A stretch of DNA of 62,000 nt from Prorocentrum cordatum. Lineage: Eukaryota; Sar; Dinophyceae; Prorocentrales; Prorocentraceae. The notes under the pieces were generated by a model that saw only the letters and a program-made list of their open reading frames with translations, searched no databases and was not told where the DNA came from. Positions 22,071 to 31,985 of the stretch are shown here, in pieces. The first letter of the stretch is position 1. Every line of letters begins with the position of its first letter. Where the stretch lies: NCBI GenBank assembly GCA_963575745.1, contig CAUYUJ010009447.1:131684-193683 (forward strand), written 5' to 3'. The translations under genes and the position numbers were made by a program.

Positions 22071-22584
22071 CTGCGGGGGCGAAGCCTACGCGGGGGTGCG
22101 AGGCCTGCGCGGGGGACGAGGAGCGCTCCCCGAACACAGAGCCCAATACAGAGCAATCCCTCCGGGGATCTCTCGGGGCCTGTGAAAGACAAGGGCGCTT
22201 ATGAAAGGCACTTGGGAGGTACCCGCGGGCAGCCTAGGACAGGCACGTGGGAGGTACCTGAAGGTATCTGGCGAGACGGCCGTTCCTGCATCAGCAAGTA
22301 GCGGCAAGACTGGTCTGAAGGACCCCCCCGTGGAGCAAATTGCGAGGAGGTCTTCGGCGGGAGTGCCCTTCCTGAAGTTCGGGCCCTCGCCTGCCAGGGC
22401 CTCTCGGAATAAATCGTGAGGAGCATAACACGGGAGCCTTGTTTTTGGCGGCGGAGGTTTGGCCGCAACCCCGAAACGCTTGAGCGTGAGTTTTAAGATC
22501 AACGAACCTGCAGCTGGCGCCGAGGCGATAGCGCCAGGGAGGATATAGGGGGTCCAGCAATGACAACTGTTTATTGGTGTCCAA
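22071..22584. other. No gene; two short CACKTGGGAGGTACC repeats
   Basis: AGGCACTTGGGAGGTACC (22208) recurs as AGGCACGTGGGAGGTACC (22242). Otherwise nothing is recognised. Confidence 0.5.
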
Positions 22585-22655
22585 CATCAACAACGACAAC
22601 AACAACGACAACAACAAGAACAACAACAGCCACAACAACAATGACAATAATCATT
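22585..22655. repeat. (AAC)n microsatellite, imperfect
   Basis: About 70 bp of ACAACAACG/AACAACAAC. Confidence 0.9.
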
Positions 22656-23423
22656 TCAGGATTGTTCGCTCGTGGCAGCTCGCGTGCCACTCAAGACGTA
22701 TATCCCAAGCCCTTGTTACCCGCCCTCTCCGTCTTCGATCTTCTTCGGGCGGGAGGAGGGAAGTGACAACGGGATGGAGAATGATGCAGCACGAGAGAGA
22801 CTGGCAGGAGAGGGGGATCAGATGCATGAGAACACGCGGCAGAACTTCACGGGCGCGTCGGGCGGGCGGGCCTCAACGGGCGGGTCGGGCGGGCGGGCCC
22901 AGACGGCTGTGTCGAGCGGGCGGGTCGCTGAAGCGTCAGCTTTGCGCGGATCGCGAGGAAGCCTTTGCGATCGCGCGATTCCCAAATGAATCGGGAGAAA
23001 GTCAACTGCGAGAGTGTGATCCCTGAATGCTGGGAGCGCCGCGTCTCAATAATTTGAAAATTGAAAATAAATGCTACACGAAAGAGCGATTTCGCATAAC
23101 ATTCGAAGGGGTATCAGACGGGAGCTGTTGTTAATGTAAACTGGGGGGGGACAGGGGGCCAGCATGAGCTCCAATACTCCCCCTTGTAAAAAAAAACGCT
23201 GCGAACCCCGGGAGGAGCACTTATTCTTATAGAAAAACGCACAAGGTGCAACGGAAGGCGGGGGTTCAACAGCAATGATTCTTTGGGAATGCAGGCTCCA
23301 CAGCAGCATCACTCGACCTTCTCAGAAGACCAAAGAGCTTCTGAGAAGCCCCCCCCCGTCTTCTGCAGGGCTGGACCTCAACGTCGTTTTCTGTGTTGTC
23401 TTCGTGTTGCTGTTCGTCTTGCT
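22656..23423. other. No gene recognised; short GGGCGGGTCGGGCGGGCGG repeat
   Basis: 22850-22930 has three to four degenerate GGCGGGYCGGGCGG units. The rest is mixed, and 23040-23260 is AT-richer. This may include the 3' flank of the gene that follows on the minus strand. Confidence 0.4.
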
Positions 23424-24240
23424 CTACCTGTTTTCCTGTACCTGCCTCCCGAAACGAAAAACAAAGCACAGCCGAATTCCAGCAAAACAGCGCTTAGGTC
23501 CCGCCCTGGCCTTCTGAGCAGGCCTCCCCCCCTCGGCGCGCCGCCGCATGCGGCCGCCGAACGGCCCGGACAGAATGCCCCCCGAGATCGGCAGCAGCCT
23601 CAGCACAGGCAGCCCCGAGGCGGCGAACTCGGCCAGCGCGGCGCGGTAGGCCCCCGCCAGCTGCTCCAGGGCCTCTGAAGGGGCCCTGGGACACACGAAT
23701 AAATAGACACAGATAACAGCATTCCCCATATTTTCCCATATCTTCTGGATCCCTGTCTTCGCCCCGACTCCCCCTACTTTCCCATATCTTCGGGGGAATC
23801 GACGATGAATTCTGTCTGTGTGCTTTTTTCCCTTCCTGAGCCTCGGCCGCGTGCCCGGCCTCGAGGCCGCGCAGGTCGGGCCCGAAGACGTGGATGACCT
23901 GCCGCCCGGCGTAGCTGTAGTGCTTCGCGGTGCCCGCGCGGCGCACGGCGGCCACCACGTCTGCGGCGTACGCGTCGTCGGCATCGATGCCCGCCCACTT
24001 GTACGTCGCCCTGGCCGCGCCGGCCGCCGCCTTCGGCCCGCCGGCCTTAACCACGTGGTGCCCCGCGGAGTCGAGCACGGCCGTCAGCTGATCTGGAGCG
24101 CAGGCCACCGCCACCACCGACCTGTCTCGTCGGAGCTGGGTGCCCAGCACGCCGTAGGGCACCACCTTTCCCGAGGCTGGAGTACACACGCCCACGCCCA
24201 GACCTGACACCCTTTCTATGATGGAAGAAGAGAAGGCCAC
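23424..24240 (-). CDS. Macro-domain-like protein gene, two visible exons split by an introner
   Basis: Exon 1 (24240 or less, down to 23842) encodes DRSVVAVACAPDQLTAVLD, then GRQVIHVFGPDLR, which resembles the VIHxVGPD strand of macro (ADP-ribose-binding) domains. Exon 2 (23672-23424) encodes LEQLAGAYRAALAEF, then LPVLRLLPISGGILSGPFG, resembling the macro AYR...ISTGIxGxP segment. The exons are in different raw frames. Removing 23841-23673 (169 bp, GC...AG, phase 0: GAG|GC...CAGAG|GC) joins them in frame. The 5' end is uncertain: no ATG opens the frame, and an acceptor-like CATCATAG lies at about 24213 next to a G fold-back element. The tail after GGRM is basic and may not be authentic. The macro assignment is tentative; the splice logic is directly visible. 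Confidence 0.5.
23676..23839 (-). mobile_element. Introner: short TIR element family D, copy 1, forming an intron
   Basis: A 164-bp element flanked by a 5-bp direct repeat, GCCTC (23671-23675 and 23840-23844). Plus-strand ends are TGAAGGGGCCC and CCCTTCCTGA, inverted and related, with ACACACGAATAAATAGACAC inside the left end and CTGTCTGTGTGCTTTTTTCCC inside the right. On the gene strand the target duplication reads GAGGC and provides both splice sites. The donor is GAG|GC and the acceptor is GAG|GC of the other copy, so the spliced exon is the uninserted coding sequence. Copy 2 (38096-38260) is 165 bp. Confidence 0.85.
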
Positions 24241-24417
24241 ATAAACATGAGTTTCTGGCGCTCCTTGCGGATGTCTTGGACTCGCGCTGGACCCCCTCCC
24301 TGGCGCGCGGAGCGCGCCAGGGGCGGCGCCGGATGCGCCGCCAGAGGGCCCAGGCGCGGATCCAAGAAACCCGCACGGAGCGCCAAAAGCTTATGTTGAT
24401 GTGGTTGTCTCTTCTTC
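24224..24417. mobile_element. Fold-back element family G, copy 2 (full length)
   Basis: The left arm starts GAAGAAGAGAAGGCCACATA and the right arm is its inverted counterpart, ending GTGGTTGTCTCTTCTTC. Each arm is about 72 bp and includes CTTGG(A/AT)CCGCGC and GGGCCC. The centre is the GC-rich CCTGGCGCGC / GCGCCAGGGGCGGCGCC loop. It sits exactly at the upstream edge of the macro-like exon, so it may itself occupy an intron. Confidence 0.8.
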
Positions 24418-24639
24418 GAGATTCGTATCCTCTGCCTCCTGGGTATCCTGGGGCATCGGTCTCCCAGGCAGTGCGCGCTCGCGGGCAGAAGTTCTCGGCG
24501 TTGGCGGTGCTCGGAGCGGCACGAGGGTTGGGCCCCTGCGGGGCCCTGGATCTGGCCCCAAGTGGCGCTGTTCCCCAAAACGCCGACCGTGGCATTTCCA
24601 AGTTGATTCAGATGAGTCGAACCTTCGGCCAGCGCGTAT

Positions 24640-25045
24640 GGGTAGAAGGTTTACCGGCGTGGACCCCAAAGAGCCAGGTACTGCACACCAGATGCATGAG
24701 CGATGTGGTGCAAGCGATGTGGTGCAAACTGCGTGGTACAATATCTGCGGTGCAAGCTGTGAGGTGTCAGCGACGGTGAGGGTATAGGAAAAGGAACCAT
24801 TGGACAACGAATCCAGTGTCTGGAAGCCGGTGGAATGCCAATTGAGGCTTGACCTTGGATATTTCAGCCGCCCTCATCAAACAAGGAACCATCGAGGGTC
24901 CGAAGCCATTTGGATACATTCCTTAGCGAACGCCCTTACCTTTGCGGTGTAAACCTACGTTGCGCAAGCTACATTGTGCACGTTGTCTGGCGGAGCCTAG
25001 GTGGTGCAAGCTATGTGGTCCACGTCCACGTGGTGTTAGACAAAT
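24640..25045. repeat. GGTGCAAGCTATGTGGT degenerate repeats
   Basis: Clusters of ~16-18-bp units (GTGCAAGCGATGTGGTGC, GTGCAAACTGCGTGGTAC, GCAAGCTACATTGTGC) at 24700-24775 and 24960-25035. Related motifs occur inverted at 33340-33560. No gene. Confidence 0.6.
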
Positions 25046-25084
25046 GTTTGCACTTGGGGATCCTTACCTCTTGCTCTCAAAAGA

Positions 25085-25310
25085 ACTTGGCCTCGCTGCC
25101 AGTCTGGCGGTTCTGTGGTCGCCGTCGCCGCCCCGCCACCGCCTCGTTGCAGCCTTTGGTCTGGGCCTGGCTGCCGGTCTTTGGGCTCCGTGGTCGCCGT
25201 CGCCGTCTCGTCGCCGACTCGTCGCCGCCCGTCGTCCAGGCATGGCTGCCGGTCTGGTCGCTCAGTGGTCGCTGTCGCCGCCTCGCCGCCACCTCGTCGC
25301 ATCATAGACT
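25085..25310. repeat. ~75-bp GTCGCCGCC-rich tandem repeat
   Basis: Three units of TGGTCGCCGTCGCCG(C/T)C, then CTCGTCGC, then TGGCTGCCGGTCT. The same family occurs at 52258-52430. Confidence 0.8.
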
Positions 25311-25429
25311 ATACCCCCCGAAGTATCGGTCCCCTCTGATATCGTGCATTTCACATACGTTTCTGTCGCATCGTTTACTTTACATGCAAACTCGCTCCAT
25401 CCTAGGCACTCCCTTTCTACAGGAAGGGT
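25311..25429. other. Spacer
   Basis: Short AT-richer spacer; nothing recognised. Confidence 0.4.
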
Positions 25430-25605
25430 CTGAACCGAACTGGTAACCGTGAACCGGCGGCCGAACGAACCGAACCGCGCGAACCGGACTCCAAACCGAA
25501 CCGGTCAGAACCGGACCGGCCGCGTCGAACCGAACTGGCGAGGCGAAACCGGCCCGGACGCCCAAACCGAACCGGCTGGAACCGAACCGGCCCCCCAGGC
25601 AAATC
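25430..25605. repeat. GAACCGGACCG minisatellite, block 1
   Basis: Irregular 9-13-bp units of AACCGRAC / GAACCGGCC. Block 2 is at 26718-26892, on the other side of the CCT and GC minisatellites. Confidence 0.85.
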
Positions 25606-25659
25606 CTTGGACACCACCCTCGGACCCCTTGGAAACCCGCGGAACCCTCGAAGACCCTC

Positions 25660-26014
25660 GGGGTCCTTTTCCTCCTCCTCCGCCTCCTCCCTCCTTTTTC
25701 TTCCTCCTCCTCCTCCGCTTCCTCCTCCGTCCTACCTCCTCCTCCTCCCTTCCTCCTCCTCCTCCTCCTCCTCCTCCTCCTCCTCCTCCTCCTCCTCCTC
25801 CTCCTCCTCCTCCTCCTCCTCCTCCTCCTCCTCCTCCTCCTCCTCCCCTCCTCCTCTTACTCCTCCTCCACCTCCTCCTCCTCCTCCTCCTCCTCCTCCT
25901 CCTCCTCCTCCTCCTCCTCCTCCTCCTCCTCCTCCTCCTCCTCCTCCTCCTCCGTCCTTCCTCCTCCTCCGCCTCCTCCTCCTCCGCCTCCTCCTCCTCC
26001 TCCTCCTCCTCCTG
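25660..26014. repeat. (CCT)n microsatellite, longest in the window
   Basis: About 350 bp of CCT/CTC triplets with small interruptions (TTCCT, CTTACTCCTCCACC, CGTCCTTCC). Plus-strand pyrimidine asymmetry is almost complete. It produces long artificial proline- or leucine-rich frames. Confidence 0.97.
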
Positions 26015-26019
26015 GCGGG

Positions 26020-26032
26020 CGCCGCGCGCGAC

Positions 26033-26101
<69 letters not shown>

Positions 26102-26105
26102 CGGG
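26020..26105. repeat. (GGCGAC)n and (GAC)n microsatellite
   Basis: ACGGCGACGGCGACGGCGAC followed by CGACGACGACGACGACGAC. Confidence 0.95.
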
Positions 26106-26234
26106 AGGGGGCGGGGAGGGGTCGGGCGCGCGGCGGACCGCGGGAGGGCGGGCCCCATCGGCGGCCCCCCCGCGCGAGGGCAGGGGGCCGCCTCCGGGGT
26201 ACCCGGGTTCCCGCGGGAACCACCCCACAAGCAG

Positions 26235-26615
26235 TCCACCCGCCACCCCCCCCGTGGCCGGGGCCCCCCCCCGTGGCCGGGGCCACCCCCCCGTGGCCGG
26301 GGCCACCCCCCCCGTGGCCGGGGCCACCCCCCGTGGCCGCGGCCACCCCCCCCGTGGCCGGGGCCACCCCCCGTGGCCGGGGCCACCCCCCCGTGGCCGG
26401 GGCCACCCCCCCGTGGCCCCACCCCCCCGTGGCCGGGGCCACCCCCCCCGTGGCCGGGGCCACCCCCCCCGTGCCCCCCCCCCCCTTTCGGGCCCCCCGG
26501 GGCTCCCTCGGAGGCTCCCTCGGAGGCTCCCTCGGAGGCTCCCACGGGGGGGTGGCCTCGGCCACGGGGGGGGTGGCCCCGGCCACGACGGGGGGGGTGG
26601 CCGGGGCCACGGGGG
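26235..26615. repeat. ~20-bp GGCCGGGGCCACCCCCCCGT minisatellite with inverted tail
   Basis: More than ten head-to-tail units at 26240-26480. A 15-bp GGCTCCCTCGGAGGC array follows at 26497-26545, then about four units of the same minisatellite in reverse orientation to 26615. The GGCCCCGGCC motifs are self-complementary. Confidence 0.95.
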
Positions 26616-26669
26616 GGATGGCGCTGGCCTCCTCCTCGGTTTTTGTTCAACGGCGATCCCCCCCCCCGC

Positions 26670-26892
26670 CGGTCGACGATCCCCCCGAGAGTCGACGACC
26701 CCCCTGGAGGTCGACGACCCCCGAACCGAACCGCCCAAAACCGGACCGCCGCCCGACCCGAACCGGCAGAACCGACCGGACTCGCCAAACCGGACCGGCT
26801 CAAACCGGACCGGCGCCGAAAACCGAACTCATGGTGCAACCGAACCGGCCCGCCGCCGAACCGGCCCGAACCGGCCCGAACCGGACCCTTCC
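26670..26892. repeat. GTCGACGAYCCCCC units and GAACCGGMC minisatellite, block 2
   Basis: Three GTCGACGACCCCC units at 26670-26720, then irregular AACCGGACCG / GAACCGGCCC units. Confidence 0.85.
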
Positions 26893-26894
26893 TG

Positions 26895-27240
26895 TTTCTA
26901 GCGCTCCCCAATGTCATCCATTCCGGACAATACTATGCGCGAGCGCTCGCTTACGACAACTCAGAAATATCCACGTCAAGCCTTGCACAAATTGTGATGA
27001 TGTCCGCGCGCGCGTCGTCGCGAGCGCAGTCGGAATCCTTCAGCAATTTTCGGTCCATTACGGATTTCAAAATCGAGGCTTCCGACAACAATAGCCACAC
27101 AATCCACACTCAGCAACTGTGTCAAAATAGTTGTCTGACTCATGACAACGCGGGCCCGTCGCACGCGCGTGCTGGAATCATCCGAACCCCCTTGTACGCT
27201 ATTTTTTTTGGGGGGGGCGATCCGTGTCAAATAATACAAT
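26895..27240 (+). repeat. Y-type repeat module
   Basis: Carries the module signatures ACTATGCGCGAGCGCTCG, GCGCGCGTCGTCGCGAGCGC and GATTTCAAAATCGAGG, then GCGGGCCCGTCGCACGCGCG leading into an X module. The family has many diverged copies at 27.9-28.2, 31.0-31.44, 52.5-53.1, 53.8-54.4, 55.0-55.6, 56.3-56.56, 58.7-59.0, 59.4-59.65 and 60.2-61.44 kb. Confidence 0.65.
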
Positions 27241-27690
27241 ATGAGCTACTCGCGCGCGTCGGATCCTTCCAAAACCTTCATCAACGAAGCGTGGGCAGCA
27301 TCATCGTCATCGGCATGGCCAGCATCGTCGCAGTCATTGGCTTTGCCGTCGTCGACCTCATCGTCACCGTCACACTTGCTATCATCATCGATTCCGCCGT
27401 TGTCGACGCCACCATGATACCACGCCCGCCCGAACCACCAACCCGCAATGAAGCGCCCGCGCACCAGCGCGGCCTGTCAGAGGCGCTGGACAACCCCAGC
27501 ACGGTCAACGCCGCCGCGGCCGCGTCGGCTGTACCACACAACCTGGTTGCTTTGCGCGCGAGCTTGCGCGCGTTATCGTGGCCATAAGAATTCGACAGGC
27601 AACGGCGAGCACTAGTCACGATCGTTGCCGCATGGATTTTGCAAACCAGAATGCGGGTGGATGGGTGGGGTGATTGCACGAGCAGAGGAA
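27241..27690 (+). repeat. X-type repeat module, copy X1
   Basis: About 450 bp: CCTTCCAAAACCTTCATCAACG, then a (ATCGTC)-like stretch, then CACGCCCGCCCGAACCACC, then GATCGTTGCCGCATGG and GGGTGGATGGGTGGG. The plus frame stays open and encodes a hydrophobic stretch followed by PRPPEPPTR, as in six other X copies. Confidence 0.75.
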
Positions 27691-28200
27691 CTGACAACTC
27701 GAACCTGTTCAAAACTGTTAGCACCACGCAGCTTGCACGACATAGATCGTGCAACTTATTTCGCATCGCATGGGCTGCGCCACGTGAATCCCCCGTATAA
27801 ATAATGATGACATGCCCCTCCCACGGTAATTGGGCACCTGGGGTGTGTGAAAGTTACATATGATGCTGGCCCATATCACATTCACAACACGTTTTCATCT
27901 CATCCAGACCAAACGAATATCGACACCCCCCTGGCTCTTGTCGATGATGCGATGTGCGCGCAATCGTGCACCACAGGCCACCACATTTCAACACTCCCTT
28001 GGAACAGGTGAATCGGAGTCCACACGCGCGCCTCGTCGCGCGCCCATGCAACAATCAGTTTTCAACCTGCAGTCTCGCGCGGGTTCAAAGGTCGAGTGCC
28101 CCGAGAATGCATGACATACACAAACGATGTTTCCGCAATGTGGTGTTCCAATAATTCTGCGCGCTCTTGCGAACTCTTGGAATCAAAAGCAGGTTCTTCA
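27691..28200 (+). repeat. X tail and Y-type module, interrupted by J1
   Basis: GCGCGCCTCGTCGCGCGCCC and GGTCGAGTGCCCCGAGAATG are Y signatures. The module stops at the TTCTTCA target duplication (28194-28200) of element J1 and appears to resume after it. Confidence 0.6.
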
Positions 28201-28934
28201 ATTACTCACTGCGTGGAGCTCCCCATTTGTGCATCTCATGTTTCACGTCATGCCATAGTGAGCGTCTGTTCATGAGCGCTTGACTATAATAGCGCGTCGA
28301 CGTGGGCGACATTGCCGGCGAAGACGAATCAATCCTAATACGAGTGGGTGAGTATGAGTCAGAGTGAGCTTTGAATATGATTGAATATGAGCCTCCCATT
28401 CACTCCTCCTCCTCAGCTGCCAGGCCGCGCCCTCGTCAGCCCGTGGTAATGTGCATATGGTTTAGGATATTCGGCAGTGGGATCCGTAAAACGAGCGCTT
28501 AGCCACACAAGGCCATATGTTCATATAGTGTTGTAGGATAGTGCCACGGCGAGCATTTGTCCATGATCGTTGTTTGGTCCGCGAGCGCGCCGATGTGAGC
28601 GGCGAGCACGCGCGCGCGCAGCGCGGCTGCACATCCACCACGTGCATGCATTCATTCACATGCATATGAACGCGCATCTTTTTGGTCACGGCAACGAGTT
28701 CCATCGGCGCCGCGCCCGGAGCACCAAGGGGAACGCGAATGACAAGTGCTTCAAGCGGCACCCCGCGACCTGCACTTCAGCTTTAACCGTCCGCACTTCG
28801 CATCGGGCCTAGCTGGCAACACAAACCGAAGTCGCAGGCACATGACGTGCAAAAAGGCAAGTGCTACAAATGGAAATGGCACCCTCGCGGTTTGCGCCTC
28901 GGCTCTGGCCGTTCGCAAAGATGCCGGGCATGCA

Positions 28935-29865
28935 AACGGGCAAGCCGCCTGAGACATCCCCGCAAGCTGGCCGCGAACGGGCCCGCGCCCCACTCCCCGG
29001 CGGCTCCTTTTAGGGGTGTTGAAACAAGCGCTTCGCCTTAGACACCTTCAAAATCTGCTCTGAAAACCAATGATGTTGGGCATGGAAACAAGCAAACCTC
29101 GTGAGACATCCCCACAAACTGGCCGCGAACGGGCCCGTGCCCTACTCCCTGGCGGCTCCTTTTAGGGGTGTTGAAACGAGCGCCCCGCCTGAGGCATCCT
29201 CAAAATCTGCTCTGGAAGCCAATGATGTTGGACATGAAAACCAGCAAACCGCTTGAGACATCCCCACAAACTGTCGGCGAACTGGCCCGTGCAAACACCC
29301 TTGGCGGATCCTTTCAGGGACGCGGAAACAAGCGCCTCGCCTGAGACATCCTCAGAATCCGATATGACAGCCAAGGACGTTGGGCATGACAACGAGCAAA
29401 CCGCCTGGGACATCGCCACAAATTGGCCGCGAACGGGCAATGAAAACACCCCACCCCCACAGAATGGCTCCGAACGGGCCCGTGCAAACACCCCCGGCGG
29501 CTCCCCTTAGGGGTGTTGAAACCAGCGCCCCGCCTGAGACATCCTCACAATCTGCTCTGTAAACAGAAGATGTTGAGCATGACAACAAGTAAACCGCCTG
29601 AGGCATCCCACAAAATGGCACGAACGGGCCCGTGCAAACACCCCTGGCGGCACCCCTTCGGAGTGCTGAACCAGCGCCCCGCCTCAGATACCCTCGCAAT
29701 CTGCTCCCCAAGCGAAGGGCGTCGAGCATGAAAACAGGCAAACCGCTTGAGACATCCCCACAAACTGTCGGCGAACGGGCCCGTGCAAACACCGTTGGCG
29801 GCTCCTTTCAGGGGTGCTGAAACCAGCGCACCGCCTGAGGCATCCTACACATCTGGTGTGTGCTG
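28935..29865 (-). repeat. ~155-bp satellite array inside J1 (about 6 units)
   Basis: Units carry CAAACCGCCTGAGACATCCCC, CTGGCCGCGAACGGGCCCGTG, GGCGGCTCCTTTTAGGGGTG and GAAACCAGCGCCCCGCCTGAG, spaced about 150-160 bp. This is the reverse complement of the array at 56895-57850. Confidence 0.9.
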
Positions 29866-29877
29866 AGTTAGTCAGTC

Positions 29878-30250
29878 AGACTATGAGAAGGTCTAAGTAT
29901 GCGTAGGTATGAATATGAATAAGTATGTGTATGAGTACGTATGGGTATGAGACAATCTGAGGATGAGTAAGTCTGTGTATGAAAAAGTCTGTGCATGAGC
30001 AAGTATGGGCATGCGTAAGTTTGAATATGAGTGGGTCCGAGTAGGAGGAGACGAGGAGAGGGGGGACGAGAAGAAGAAGGAGGAGGATGAGTAGGAGGCG
30101 TCCAAGTAATAAAAAGAACCCCATCTTAGGATGGCGAGACGGAGTATGAGTAAGTATGAGTATGACTTGGTCTGAGTATAGATGAATTTGATCATGACAA
30201 AGTCTGAGTATGAGTAAGTCTGAGCACGACTAGGTCTGACTAGAAATGAG
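29878..30250. repeat. TATGAGTAAGTCTGAG-type short repeat inside J1
   Basis: Irregular 10-14-bp units of GAGTATGAGTAAG / GTCTGAG; the inverted counterpart is at 56625-56885. Confidence 0.85.
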
Positions 30251-30439
30251 CCTGAATAGGAATGAGTCAGCGCACGAATAGGCTCGAGGAGGAAGAGAGG
30301 AAGAAGGAACAGGGAGGAGAGGAGGGGTTCTCGTTCTGGCTGGAATCGGCGCCGTCCAAATAATAACAATAACCCCATCTTGGGATATGGGGAGCAAGAA
30401 CCCCGTCTAAGGATATGGGGGGAGGAATTCTTCACGCGC

Positions 30440-30965
30440 AGCCAGACAAGTTTCTCGCGCGCGCATGTCGCAATCAATCGGGCGCCCATGCGGCCGTGCG
30501 GGGGGGGGGGGGGCGGCCCCTGTCCCAGAAGACCCCTGCAACCATTTCGAAGCTATTCCAAAACCTTCACCAACGACGCGCGGGCACCATCATCGCCATC
30601 GGCGTGATCAGCAGCGGTGCCGTCGTTGGCTTCGCAGTCGTCAGTGTCAGCATCGTCGCCAACATCGCTTCGATCCTAATCGTGTATGCCGTTGCCGACG
30701 TCGCCATGAAATCACGCCCGCCCGATTCACCGACTCGCACTGAAGCGTCCTTGCGATAGCGCGGCCTGCGAGACGCGATGGGGAGGCCACAGCGGTCAGC
30801 GCCACCGCGGCAGGCCCGTCGCGCCTCACTGCTTGGCCGCTATGCGCGCAGGCCTCGGCGGCGCGCCAGCCAATGCCAAGCAATTCTCGCAATCGCCGCC
30901 GCGTGGGTTTTGCAAACCTAGTTGCGGGTGGGTGGGTGGGATGATTGCGCGAGCAGTGGAATGTG
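30440..30965 (+). repeat. X-type repeat module, copy X2
   Basis: A Y-like GCGCGCGCATGTCGCAATC lead, then a G-run and CCTTCACCAACGACGCGCGG. The plus frame to 30759 encodes a hydrophobic segment followed by SRPPDSPTRTE. It ends with the TTGCGGGTGGGTGGGTGGG tail common to X copies. Confidence 0.75.
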
Positions 30966-31440
30966 CAACCTCATGTTCGGCAGGCTGAATTCTTCTTCAG
31001 CAAGAACTTGGACATGCCACCGCGCCCCTGGGTTATCCATTGTTGATGTCGTCCCATCGTGCGTATAGTATCCAGACACCTCGCCCATCCAAAAAATAAA
31101 CTCACACCATCCCAGCCAAGCCGGCATCGACCCCCCCGCACCATCCTCTGCAACAGAAACACTATGCGCACACCATCGTTTATCAAAAATCAGCAATTTC
31201 CAGAAACCCGTTGCAGTAAGTGGGACGAAAGGCGCACGCGCGCGCGACGTCGCGCGCACATGCCGACATCCTTCAAACACCTGTTTCTTTCTCAAATCTT
31301 CGTGAGGATTTCAAAACCGGCTGCCCCGAAATAGAACCACATGGTTGTGCAGCATCGGTTTTCAAAAAAATGGGCGCGCGCTCGTGCGAACTCGCTGGGT
31401 AACCGTAAGTTGTATCAACATGTTCATCACATTCGACCAC
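30966..31440 (+). repeat. Y-type repeat module
   Basis: Contains CCATCGTTTATCAAAAATC, GCGCGCGACGTCGCGCGCACA and GGATTTCAAAACCGG, then CAACATGTTCATCACATTCG, the Y-to-X junction that J elements interrupt elsewhere. Confidence 0.65.
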
Positions 31441-31985
31441 GCGGGCCTCCCGCGCGCACGTCGGAATCTTTCAAACGCCCTTGCTCGCGCGCTTCAGGGG
31501 GGACACGGCCCCTGTCAAAAAACACCGCGTGGGCCACTCGCGCGCGTCGGCCTCGCGCGCTTGTCGAAATCTGCCCCAAACCGTCATCGCCGACGCATGG
31601 GCAACATCATCGCTACCGGCGCGACCAGCATCGGCGCAGTCACGGGCCCCGCCGTCGTCATCGCCACCATCGTCACCACCATCGCTGCTATCATCATCGC
31701 GTCTACCGTTGTCGACGTCGCTATGATGCCGCGCCCGCCCAAGACACCAACTCGCATTGAAGTTCCCGCGCGTCACCGCAGCCTGCGAGACGCGCTGGGG
31801 AAGGAAGGCCTAGCGGTCGGCGCCTCCTCGGCCGCTTCCGTTGCGCCAGACTAAGGTTCCGCTGTGCGCGCGGTCTTGCGCGCGCTATCGCGGCCGCAGA
31901 AATTCGACAGGCAACGACGCGCACTAATCGCAATTGCTGCCGCATGGATTTGCCCACCAAAACGCGGGCGGGCGGGTGGGGGGGC
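31441..31985 (+). repeat. X-type repeat module, copy X3
   Basis: All X landmarks are present. The plus frame through 31854 ends SAASVAPD, the same terminus as X7 and X9, after a hydrophobic stretch and MMPRPPKTPTR. Confidence 0.75.

Larger units (their letters stand above)
28201..30427 (-). mobile_element. Element J, copy J1: 2.2-kb repeat carrying an internal satellite
   Basis: Bounded by a 7-bp direct repeat, TTCTTCA (28194-28200 and 30428-30434). In order it holds a flank (28201-28607) matching 58282-58686 inverted, about 300 bp of unmatched sequence, a ~155-bp satellite array (28935-29865), a TATGAGTAAGTCTGAG-type repeat (29878-30250), and a CCCATCTTGGGATATGGGG end. The whole order is repeated in the opposite orientation at 56561-58686. 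No transposase, RT or integrase frame is visible, so it would be non-autonomous. Orientation is called minus relative to copy J2. Confidence 0.75.

Noticed and set aside
25449-27587. A 712-codon open frame on the plus strand
   Set aside because: It runs through GAACCGG minisatellite, (CCT)n, GGCCACCCC minisatellite and an X module. Openness is due to repeat composition; only the X-module part was kept as a question.
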